Assembly (NCBI RefSeq): GCF_003752365.1
Contig: NZ_RJUO01000002.1
Location: 372,001 to 436,000 of the forward strand
Direction: 5' to 3'
Length of the DNA stretch: 64,000 nucleotides
Source of the DNA: Frondihabitans sp. PhB188
Lineage (GTDB): Bacteria > Actinomycetota > Actinomycetes > Actinomycetales > Microbacteriaceae
Shown: one piece after another, positions 33,495 through 42,200 of the stretch
Layout of the letters: each line of letters opens with the position of its first letter
Numbering within the stretch: position 1 is the stretch's first letter
Made by a program: the position numbers and the translations under genes
The notes under the pieces: model-generated
Database searches by the model: none
Told to the model about the DNA's origin: nothing
What the model saw: the letters and a program-made list of their open reading frames with translations, nothing else

Positions 33495-35780
33495 TCAGAC
33501 AGACACCGGCGCAGGAACGTCGGCCGTCACCACGTCATGCCCCTCGACGACGGGCCGGTCGGCGGCGCCCGGCAGCCGCAGCGTGCCGGACACGCCCGCG
33601 GGCACGTCCGTCTCCACCGTCAGCGTCTCGCCGTCCAGGGTCCACGACACCGCGATCCGGCCGTGCGGGGTCACCAGCGACGTCGCCGCCGAGGTCAGCC
33701 CGCCGCCGGGCTGCGGCGCGATCAGCACCTCCGAGTAGCCGGGGGCTGTCGCCGAGAGACCGCCGACGACGCGGTGCATCCAGTCGGCGACGGCGCCGAG
33801 CGCGTAGTGATTGAACGACGTCATCTCGCCGGGATTGATGCTGCCGTCGGGGAGCATGGAGTCCCAGCGCTCCCAGATGGTGGTCGCGCCCATGGTGACG
33901 GGGTAGAGCCACGACGGGCAGGCCTTCTGCAGCAGCAGGCGGTAGGCGTCGTCGAGGTGGCCGGTCTGAGTGAGGGCGTCGGTGATGAACGGCGTGCCGG
34001 CGAAGCCCGTCGAGATCGTGTAGCCGCTCTCGGCCGCGAGCTCCGAGAGCCGGTTGCCGGCGAACTCGAGCAGCTCCCCCTCGACGATCCCGAAGACGAT
34101 GGCGAGGCTGTACACGGTGGTGCAGTCGCTCAGGATCACCCCGCTCTCGTCGATGTAGGCCGCGTGGAAGGCCGCCAGCAGGTCGTCCGCCATCGCGCGG
34201 AACTCGGCCTCCTCGGCGGTCAGCCCGAGGATCGCGGCCGACTCGGCGACGAGAGTCGCGGTGCGGTACGCGCAGGCGGTCGCGACGACGCCGGTGTCGG
34301 CCTTGGCGGCGGCCGGGTTCTCCGGCGGCGCGTCGGGGTCGAGCCAGTCGCCGAACTGGAACACGGTGTCCCAGACGCCGGCCGGCGACAGCAGGGACTT
34401 GACCCGACGGGCGTGCGACGCCATCGAGCTCCACTGCGTGCGCAGGACCGTCTCGTCGCCATAGGCCTGGTACAGGGTCCACGGCACCCAGACGCCCGCG
34501 TCGCTCCACACGGCGGTGGAGTCGGGATCCGGGAACGCGCCGATCTTCGGCATGTACTTGATCACGTCGGGCACGACGAACGGGATGATCCCGTCGTGGT
34601 GCTCCTGCTCGCGCTCGAGGTCGACGAGCCAGTCGCCGAGGAAGGCGCCCACGTCGTAGAGGAAGGACGCCGTCGGAGCGAACGCGGCGATGTCGCCGGT
34701 CCAGCCGAGACGCTCGTCGCGCTGCGGGCAGTCGGTCGGCACGTCGACGAAGTTGCCGCGCATGCCCCAGACGACGTTCTCGTGGAACTGGTTGAGATCG
34801 GCGTCGCTGGTGGTGAACTCGCCGATGCGGACGAGCTCCGAGCCGATGACGACGGCGGTGATGGCCGCCGGGTCGAGCTCGCCGGGCCAGCCGTCGACCT
34901 CGGCGTAGCGGAAGCCGTGCAGGGTGAACGTCGGCTCGAAGACGTCGGCGCCGCCCGAGAGGGTGAAACGGTCGGTCGCCTTCGCCGTTCGGAGCGGGCG
35001 CACGCCGAGCTCGCCGTTCTCGAGCACCTCGGCGTGCCGCAGAGTGACGACGGTGCCGGCAGGGCCGGTGACGTTGACGCGGAGCCAGCCGACGAGGTTC
35101 TGGCCGAAGTCGAGGACGGTGGCGCCGCTCGGGGTCGTGATGACCTCGGTGACGGCGAGTTCCTGCGTCGGGCGCACCGAGGGCCCGATGTAGGGCTCGA
35201 GCTTGCCGAGGTCGAACTCGACGGCGTGCGTGCCCGCGAAGCCCGATCCGTCGAAGCCCACGTCGAGCCAGTCGGTGCGGGCGAGGCGCGCGTCGATGTC
35301 CTGACCGTCGTAGAGGTCGTTGCGGGTGGTCGTCGAGGCGCCGGCCGTCCAGGTGTCGTCGGTGACGACGAGCTGCACGTGGCCGTCCTCGAACTCGATC
35401 TCGAGCTCGGCGAACGCCGCGGCCTCGTCGCCGTACCAGCCGCCGTCGCCCGACCAGCCGAGGCGGCCGCGGTACCAGCCGTTGCCGAGGGCGAGACCGA
35501 GGACGGTCGTCTCGCGGATCTGCGCGGCGACGTCGTAGGTCTGGTAGCGCACGCGCCACTCGTAGCTCGACCAGCCGGGCGTCAGCAGGTCGGGCGAGAC
35601 GTGCTCGCCGCCGAGGAACGCCTCGACGATGCCGAGCGCCGACAGGCGGAGCTCGGCGCGAGTCACGGTGCCGTGCCCCTCGTCGAGCGTGAACTCCGTG
35701 CGGAGCAGCGGTGCCCCGAGGAGGTCGGCGTCGGGCGCGATCATCTGCGCCGTCCAGGAGGCGGATGCGTTCGAGGTCAT
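33495..35780 (-). CDS. GH78 alpha-L-rhamnosidase
   Basis: The 761-residue enzyme removes terminal alpha-L-rhamnose. N-terminal beta domains (LGNGWYRGRLGW, then DFGQNLVGWLRV) precede the (alpha/alpha)6 barrel with FVDVPTDCPQRDERLGWTGD, whose acidic residues are the catalytic signature of GH78, and then WERWDSMLPDGSINPG and SFNHYALGAVADW. No signal peptide is visible, so it acts on imported rhamnosides. ATG 35780 has AAAGGA upstream; GTG 35825 would add 15 residues. It is the last gene of the binding protein-permease-permease-GH78 operon. Confidence 0.95.
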   Translation of the reverse strand: MTSNASASWTAQMIAPDADLLGAPLLRTEFTLDEGHGTVTRAELRLSALGIVEAFLGGEHVSPDLLTPGWSSYEWRVRYQTYDVAAQIRETTVLGLALGNGWYRGRLGWSGDGGWYGDEAAAFAELEIEFEDGHVQLVVTDDTWTAGASTTTRNDLYDGQDIDARLARTDWLDVGFDGSGFAGTHAVEFDLGKLEPYIGPSVRPTQELAVTEVITTPSGATVLDFGQNLVGWLRVNVTGPAGTVVTLRHAEVLENGELGVRPLRTAKATDRFTLSGGADVFEPTFTLHGFRYAEVDGWPGELDPAAITAVVIGSELVRIGEFTTSDADLNQFHENVVWGMRGNFVDVPTDCPQRDERLGWTGDIAAFAPTASFLYDVGAFLGDWLVDLEREQEHHDGIIPFVVPDVIKYMPKIGAFPDPDSTAVWSDAGVWVPWTLYQAYGDETVLRTQWSSMASHARRVKSLLSPAGVWDTVFQFGDWLDPDAPPENPAAAKADTGVVATACAYRTATLVAESAAILGLTAEEAEFRAMADDLLAAFHAAYIDESGVILSDCTTVYSLAIVFGIVEGELLEFAGNRLSELAAESGYTISTGFAGTPFITDALTQTGHLDDAYRLLLQKACPSWLYPVTMGATTIWERWDSMLPDGSINPGEMTSFNHYALGAVADWMHRVVGGLSATAPGYSEVLIAPQPGGGLTSAATSLVTPHGRIAVSWTLDGETLTVETDVPAGVSGTLRLPGAADRPVVEGHDVVTADVPAPVSV

Positions 35781-35828
35781 GCTGTCCTTTTCTGTGTGCG
35801 TGGTCGGTTCTGTCTGAGGGGTCACGGG

Positions 35829-36662
35829 TCAGCCCTTCACTGCGCCGGAGGTCATGCCGGCGACGATCTGGCGGTTGAAGAAGATGTAGAGGATGAGCGG
35901 CGGGATGGTGATCAGCAGCACGTCCATGAAGAGGAGGTTGTACTGGCTCAGAGTCTGGCTCTGGAAGTTGTAGAGCGTCAGCTGGACCGTCGAATTGTCA
36001 GCTCCCGGCAGGAAGTACAGGGGGCCCGCGAAGTCGTTGAACACCGCGACCGACTGCACCAGGATCACCGTGATGACGACCGGCTTGAGCAGCGGCAGCA
36101 CGACCGAGAAGAACAGCCGGATCGGCCCGGAGCCGTCGAGCACGGCCGCCTCGTCGAGCTCGCGCGGGATCGTCGCGACGAAGGCCCGGAACAGCAGGAT
36201 GCAGAACGAGAGCCCGAATGTCGCCTCGATCAGGATCATGCCGGGCAGCGTCTTGAAGATGCCGAGGCCCTGCATCACCCAGATGGTCGGGACGACCGCG
36301 GGCGGCACGATGAGGCCGGCCAGCACGAAGAAGTTGATGACGCCGTTCATCCGCGACGGCTTGCGCTGCAGGACGTAGCCCACCATCGCGGCGACGACGA
36401 CCATGAGCGCGACGCTGAACACGGTGAGGATGCCGCTGTTGATGAACGAGCGCACGACGACGCCGTCGTTCGACTGCAGCACGGCGGTGAGGTTCTGCCA
36501 GATCTGCCAGTTCGTCGGCAGCGAGAACGACAGGTCGGCGGCCTCGGCGGGGTCTTTCGCCGCCTGGAGCACCACGAAGGCGAACGGCACGAGGAAGACC
36601 ACGAACGACACGACGATCGCGATGGTTCCGACCGTCCACTTCTGGATGCGTGCGCGTCTCAT
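35829..36662 (-). CDS. Carbohydrate ABC transporter permease (MalG-like, CUT1)
   Basis: The 277-residue permease has six membrane helices and the cytoplasmic EAA loop (DEAAVLDGSGPIRLFFSVV) that docks the ATPase. It overlaps the upstream permease by ATGA. No ATPase gene lies in the operon, so a shared MsiK-type ATPase encoded elsewhere is expected, as is usual for CUT1 systems in actinobacteria. Confidence 0.95.
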   Translation of the reverse strand: MRRARIQKWTVGTIAIVVSFVVFLVPFAFVVLQAAKDPAEAADLSFSLPTNWQIWQNLTAVLQSNDGVVVRSFINSGILTVFSVALMVVVAAMVGYVLQRKPSRMNGVINFFVLAGLIVPPAVVPTIWVMQGLGIFKTLPGMILIEATFGLSFCILLFRAFVATIPRELDEAAVLDGSGPIRLFFSVVLPLLKPVVITVILVQSVAVFNDFAGPLYFLPGADNSTVQLTLYNFQSQTLSQYNLLFMDVLLITIPPLILYIFFNRQIVAGMTSGAVKG

Positions 36663-37597
36663 GACTCCTTCTCCCCTCGGTTCAGCAGCCGCGACACCGG
36701 GATCATGATCGCCGTCACGACCACGAAGAGCACGACGTTGCCCGCTGTCGACAGCCCGTAGAACCCGGACTGGTACTGCTTGTAGATGACCGACGCGATG
36801 ACGTCGGAGGTGAAGCCGGGACCACCGCCGGTCATGGCCCAGATCAGGTCGAACGACCGCAGGCCGCCGATCAGCGACAGGATGATGACCGTGCCCATCG
36901 CCGGGCGCGACAGGGGCAGCGTGACCGACTTGAACACCTGCCAGGCGCTGGCGCCGTCGACCTTCGCGGCCTCGACGTACTCCTGGGGGATCGCCACGAT
37001 TCCGGCGATGAAGATCAGGGTGGCGATGCCGACGCCCTTCCAGACGTCGACCGCGGCGACCGACCAGAGCGCGAGGGCCGGGTCGGTCAGCCAGCCGGGC
37101 TGGGGCAGGCCCAGGGTGCCGAGCACGCTGTTGACGATGCCGTGGAACGGGTCGAGCAGCGCCTTGAACGTGATGCCGATGCCGATGGTCGACACGAGCA
37201 CCGGGAAGAACACGACGGCCCGGAGGTAGCCGCGGCCGAGCACCGGGGAGGTGAGCAGGAGCGCGAGGGCCAGCCCGATCACGACCTTGGCGGCGCTGGT
37301 GACGAAGCCGTACTCGAACGTGTGGATGAAGCCCTGGGTCAGCTGGGGGTCCTGGAAGAACTGCACGAAGTTCTGGAACCCGATGAACGTGATGTCGAAC
37401 AGGGTCCAGCGGGTGAGGGCGAAGTAGAACGACGCGAACGTCGGGACGGCGAACAGCACCACGTAGAGGGCCGTCGCCGGGATGTAGAACCACGAGGGGT
37501 ACGTGCGGCCCGTGCTGAGGCCCCGCTTCCGCCCGCGGGGCGGGCGCGTGGTCGTCGGTGTCGGCGGCGCAGCCGGCGTGGTCAGTGTTGCGGTCAT
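36659..37597 (-). CDS. Carbohydrate ABC transporter permease (MalF-like, CUT1)
   Basis: The 312-residue permease has six membrane helices after a Pro/Thr-rich N-terminal segment and carries the EAA motif (VEAAKVDGASAWQVFKSVT). ATG 37597 is preceded by AAAGGAG; the longer frame is ignored. It partners the MalG-like protein to import the sugar delivered by the downstream-numbered binding lipoprotein, probably a rhamnoside given the GH78 gene. Confidence 0.95.
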   Translation of the reverse strand: MTATLTTPAAPPTPTTTRPPRGRKRGLSTGRTYPSWFYIPATALYVVLFAVPTFASFYFALTRWTLFDITFIGFQNFVQFFQDPQLTQGFIHTFEYGFVTSAAKVVIGLALALLLTSPVLGRGYLRAVVFFPVLVSTIGIGITFKALLDPFHGIVNSVLGTLGLPQPGWLTDPALALWSVAAVDVWKGVGIATLIFIAGIVAIPQEYVEAAKVDGASAWQVFKSVTLPLSRPAMGTVIILSLIGGLRSFDLIWAMTGGGPGFTSDVIASVIYKQYQSGFYGLSTAGNVVLFVVVTAIMIPVSRLLNRGEKES

Positions 37598-37685
37598 CAG
37601 CGCTCCTTTGCGGTGGTGCACAAGCGGGGGTGCGCGGGCGGCGGGGTCGCCGCCGCCCGCGCGGGGTCGGTTCTCTAGCGGCGGG

Positions 37686-39032
37686 TCACCAGCCGGGCTC
37701 GCCCAGCTGCTGCGCCTGCTGCTTCACGTCGGCGTCGTACAGCTTGGCGCCGGTCGCCGCCGAGCTGATGCCGGAGCCGACCTGGACCGTGATCTTCTCG
37801 AGGTTCGGTCCTTTGATGGGGCTCAGGAACTCGAGAGCGAGGGCCACCTTCTTGTCATCCACGTACTTCTGGAGGTCGGTGATGACGGGCGCCACGTCGC
37901 TCGGGAGCGTGCAGGCGCTGGTCGCGTAGGGCCCTGACGGTGCGATCGTCGTGTTCTGGATCTCGCAGCCGGCCGACGAGTTCATGAACGCCACGAACTT
38001 CTTCGCGGCGGCGAGCTTGCCGCCCTCCGTCGTCTTCGGGATGTAGGCCCCGCCCGGCTCCCAGATGGTCATCTTGGTGTCGGAGGCGTTCTGCGCCGGC
38101 AGCGCGAAGACGCCGATGTCGTTCACGTCGTCCGGGTTGTTCTGCTGGATCGTCGCGATGGCGTTGGTCAGCATCGGGTACTGGGCGCCCTCGCCGGTGG
38201 CGAGCATCTTGAGTCCGGCGACCTGGGTGGCCGAGGCGAAGTCCTTGTTCAGGTAGCCCTTGTCGTAGACCTCCTGCTGGTGCTGGAACGACGCGAACGC
38301 CGGCTGGTCGACGTAGCGCTCCTTGTTCTTCGTGTACTGGCTGGCCCAGTCCTCCTGCTGCGAGGTCACGTTGGCGAAGTCGCCGAGCACGAACAGCTGG
38401 CTGGTCCAGGTGTCGCCGTAGGTCTGGATGATCGGGGTGATGCCGGCGGCCTTGATCTTGTCGCTGTTGCTCATGAACGTCGCCCAGTCCTGCGGGACGT
38501 CGAGGCCGAGCTTCTTGTACACGGCCTTGTTGTACATGACCGCGCCGCCGAACGAGGTGCCGAAGGGGGCGCCGTACGTGGCCTTGGACGTGCTGACCGT
38601 CGTCTTGAACTCGGGCGTGAGGTCTTTCACCCAGCTCTGGTCCGAGAGGTCGGCGAGCGTGTTGTCGGGGTGCAGCGCCTGGAAGAGCGAGCCGGAGTTG
38701 TAGGTGAAGACGTCGGCCATCTCGCCGGTCGACAGGCGCGTCTTGATGAGGTTGTCGCCGTCGGTGCCCTGCGGGCGCGAGTCGAGCTTGACCGTGATCT
38801 TCGGGTTGTCCTTCTCGAAGGCCTTGATGAGCGCCTGGCCCGACGTGCTGCTGGCGGGAGCGTTGTCGGTGAGGAACGTGATGGTGACCGGGCCGTCGCT
38901 CGATCCGCCGCCGCCGCCGGCCGAGCACGCGGTGAGCGAGAGCAGGAGGACGGCGGCGCCGCCCAGTCCTGCTGCCTTCACCGCTCGGGAAGCGACTCGG
39001 GGAGCCGCGCCCTTCTGGGTACGTCGAAACAT
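37686..39032 (-). CDS. Extracellular sugar-binding lipoprotein (CUT1 family)
   Basis: The 448-residue protein has a lipoprotein signal (lipobox LTAC near residues 33-36), a Gly/Ser linker and a family 1 solute-binding fold (VTITFLTDN at the start, ADVFTYNSG, GAPFGTSFGGAVMYNK). It is the first gene of the operon with an excellent AAGGAGG ribosome binding site. Two AT-rich palindromes upstream (39089-39102 and 39157-39168) are candidate LacI operators. Confidence 0.95.
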   Translation of the reverse strand: MFRRTQKGAAPRVASRAVKAAGLGGAAVLLLSLTACSAGGGGGSSDGPVTITFLTDNAPASSTSGQALIKAFEKDNPKITVKLDSRPQGTDGDNLIKTRLSTGEMADVFTYNSGSLFQALHPDNTLADLSDQSWVKDLTPEFKTTVSTSKATYGAPFGTSFGGAVMYNKAVYKKLGLDVPQDWATFMSNSDKIKAAGITPIIQTYGDTWTSQLFVLGDFANVTSQQEDWASQYTKNKERYVDQPAFASFQHQQEVYDKGYLNKDFASATQVAGLKMLATGEGAQYPMLTNAIATIQQNNPDDVNDIGVFALPAQNASDTKMTIWEPGGAYIPKTTEGGKLAAAKKFVAFMNSSAGCEIQNTTIAPSGPYATSACTLPSDVAPVITDLQKYVDDKKVALALEFLSPIKGPNLEKITVQVGSGISSAATGAKLYDADVKQQAQQLGEPGW

Positions 39033-39088
39033 TCTTACCTCCTTGTAAGAGGCTCGCCGGCGGGATGCGACGAGCGGAGAGACACGTT

Positions 39089-39102
39089 TTGAAACGAATC
39101 AA
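39089..39102 (-). promoter_or_regulatory. Candidate LacI operator upstream of the rhamnoside transport operon
   Basis: TTGAAACGAATCAA has inverted ends TTGA/TCAA and lies 57 bp before the binding-protein start in an AT-rich stretch unlike the surroundings. Confidence 0.5.
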
Positions 39103-39156
39103 TTTCGGTGCGTGTCGATAGTCGCATCGCACTCACAGGCCCGTCAATGGTTTTGT

Positions 39157-39168
39157 GTAACGATTTAC
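39157..39168 (-). promoter_or_regulatory. Second palindromic candidate site
   Basis: GTAACGATTTAC has 4-bp inverted arms around CGAT, embedded in TTTTGTGTAACGATTTACG. It lies about 55 bp further upstream than the first candidate and could be a second operator or an upstream regulator site. Confidence 0.4.
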
Positions 39169-39203
39169 GAAAGCGATGTGCGACCGCGTCGCCCGGTGAA
39201 ACG

Positions 39204-39255
39204 CACGATCGGGACTCGCCACCACAGAAGCCTGTGGTGGCGAGTCCCGATCGTG
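39204..39255. terminator. Terminator with perfect 23-bp arms
   Basis: Arms 39204-39226 and 39233-39255 are perfectly complementary over 23 bp with a 6-nt loop (GAAGCC). It follows the stop of the giant surface protein gene at 39266. Confidence 0.85.
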
Positions 39256-39265
39256 GGTGCGAAGG

Positions 39266-42200
39266 CTAGACCCCGGTGCGGCGCGGCCCCGGAGCCGGGC
39301 GGCGGAGGCGACGAGCCGCGATCAGGCCGAGGCCCAGCAGCATCGCGGCGGCTCCCACCGTCAGGGTGAGTCCGGTGCCGGTCGAGCCGGTGAAGGCGAG
39401 CGACGAGGCGACGGCTCCGGCCGAGCCGCTGATCGCCGCGGCGACGACCGTCGGGTAGGTCACGCGGATGACGGCCGAGACGTAGACGCCGTCGGAGTCG
39501 GCGACGCGGTAGCGGATCTGCGTCTCGCCGTGGAAGTTGTGCTCCGGTGCGAAGGTGACCGTGCTGTCGACCACCCGGAAGGTGCCCTTGCCGGCGATCT
39601 CGAGCGACTGGACGACGTGGCCGGTGGCCGGGTCGAGAAGGCCGATCGACGACGGGTCGAAGGTCGCCCCCGAGGTCGGGTTGTCGTTCGCCAGCAGGTT
39701 CACCGTGACCGCGTGGTTCGGCTTGCCGGTGATCGCGTCATCCGCTGCGCTGGCACCGGGGGCGACGGTGATGGTCGCCGTGGCCGTCGTCGAGTGGCCG
39801 CTGGCGTCGGTCGCCGTGTACGTGAACGTGTCGACGCCGGTGAAGCCCGCCTTCGGCACGTACGTGTACGAGCCATCGGGGCGAACGGCGACCGTGCCGT
39901 GGTGCGGCGCCGACTTCAGGGCGGCGGTGAGGCCGGTCCCGAGGTCGTCCGACAGCAGCCCCTCGGCCGCGGTGACGGCGAGCCTGCGGCCCATCGTCGT
40001 CGCACCCGAGTCGGCGGCGGCGTTCGGCAGGACGGTGACCGTGACGGTCGTCGTGGCCGTCTGGCCGGACGTGTCGGTGACCGTGTAGTCGAACGTCTCG
40101 GTGCCCGAGAACCCGGTGGCCGGCGTGTAGGTCAGGACGCCCGCGCCGCTGATGACGGCGGTTCCGCCGTGCGACGGGGTGGTGACTCCGGTCACGACCA
40201 GGCCGGAGCCCGAGTCGTTGCCGAGGATTCCCCCGCTGCCGCCGACGACCAGCTGCCTGCCGGCCTTCGTCTTCTCGGAGTTCGGGGCGGCGAGGGGCGT
40301 GACGGTGATGGTCACGACGCCCGTCCGGACCTGGCCGGAGTCGTCCGTCACCGTGTAGGTGAAGGAGTCGGTGCCCGAGAAGCCCCGGGCGGGGATGTAG
40401 ACGTACGCGCCGTCGGGGTCGACCGTGACGGTGCCGTGCGTCGGCGCCTGGTCGAGCGTCGCGACGAGCTTCGTGCCCGAGTCGTCCTTCAGCAGGCCGT
40501 TCTGGGCGCTCTTCTTCACCGAGGTGCCGGCGTCTGTGCCCGCGGCGTAGTCGGCTGCGCGGACGCCCACGAGGATGCGAGCCGTCGCCGTCGCCGCCTG
40601 GCCCGACGAGTCGGTCACCGTGTAGGTGAAGGAGTCGGTGCCTGAGAAGCCGTCGGCAGGCGTGTAGGTGAAGCCGCTCGTCGCCGGGACCAGGGTGCCG
40701 TGCTTCGGAGTCCCGGTGGCGGTGACGGCCAGGTGGGTGCCGAGGTCGTCGCCGGTGAGGTCGGTCGCGCCGATGGCCAGCGGAGTTCCTGCGCCCGTCT
40801 CGAATGCGTCGTCGACGGCGACCGGAGTCACCGTGACCACCACGTTCGCGGCGACGGTCTGGTGCGAGCCGTCGGTGATCGCGTAGGGGAAGGTGTCGGC
40901 TCCCGAGAACCCGGCGGCCGGCGTGTAGTCGAACGTGCCGTCGGCCTTGATGGTGACGGTGCCGCCCGCGGGGGTGGTCACGACCGAGCCTGCGGAGGTC
41001 GTCGTGGCGACGCCGGTGACGGTCAGGGTCGATCCGATGTCGTTGGCGAGGACGCCCTTCGCGTCGCGGTGGACCGGTACTCCGGCAGCGGTCGTGTAGG
41101 CGTCGGCGACCGCCTTCGGGGTGACCGTGACCTTGACGGTCGCCGTGCGGATCGTGCCCGAGGAGTCCGTCGCCGAGTAGGTGAAGGAGTCGGTACCCGA
41201 GAACGAGCCGGTCGGCTGGTAGGTCCAGCTGCCGTCGGAGGCGACGGCGGCCGTGCCGTGCGCGGCGGACGTGGCCAGCGCGGCGGTGAGACCCGCGCCG
41301 GAGTCGTTCGCGAGGAGGCCATCGGCCTTGGCGACCGTCAGCTTCGTGCCGGCCGGCGTGGTGCCCGAGTCGGCCTTGGCCACGGGGGCGACCTGGACCG
41401 TGACGGTGGCCGTCGCGGTTCCGCCGGCGGGGTCGGAGACGGTGTAGGTGAAGGTGGTCGTGCCCGAGAAGGTCGGGTCGGCCGTGAAGGTGAGCGTGCC
41501 GTCGCCAGAGTCGACGACGGCGCCTCCGGTCGGCTGCGTGACGCCGGTGACCTTCAGATCGGTGCCCTTGTCGTTGCCGGTGAGCGACGCGGTCGTGATG
41601 GCGGTGTCGACGCCCGAGAGAGCGGTCGCCGTGTCGTCGACGGCCTTGGGGAGCACCGTGACGGTCACCGTTCCGGTGGTCGACGTGCCGCTTCCGTCGG
41701 TCACCGTGTAGGTGAACGAGTCGGGGCCCGAGTAGCCGGGGGCCGGCACGTACGTGTAGCCGCCGTCGGTGCCGACGAGCGTGACCGTGCCGTTGTCGGG
41801 CTGGCTGGCGATCGCCACCGAGAGTCCGGAGCCGTCGGCCTGCGACAGGAGGCCGTCGTCGGCTGCGACCGTGTCGGTGGTCGCGGCCGTCGGGGTCGCC
41901 GTCAGCGGCCCGGCCGACGGGGCGACGGTGATGGTCGCCGTCGCGGTCGACTTCTGGCCGGAGCCGTCGGTCACCGTGTAGTCGAACGTGTAGATGCCGG
42001 AGAACCCGGGGGTCGGCGAGTAGACGACGTCGCCGTCGGAGTCCAGCGAGACGGAGCCGAGCGACGGGTTCTGGACGCTGGTGATGGTGAGGCCGGTGCC
42101 CTTGTCGTTCGTGGTGAGGTCGGCCGCGGGGATCACCGAGTCGGTGCCGACCGTGGCGTTCGGCACCGTGTCGTCGACGGCGACCGGCGTCGTGGCGATG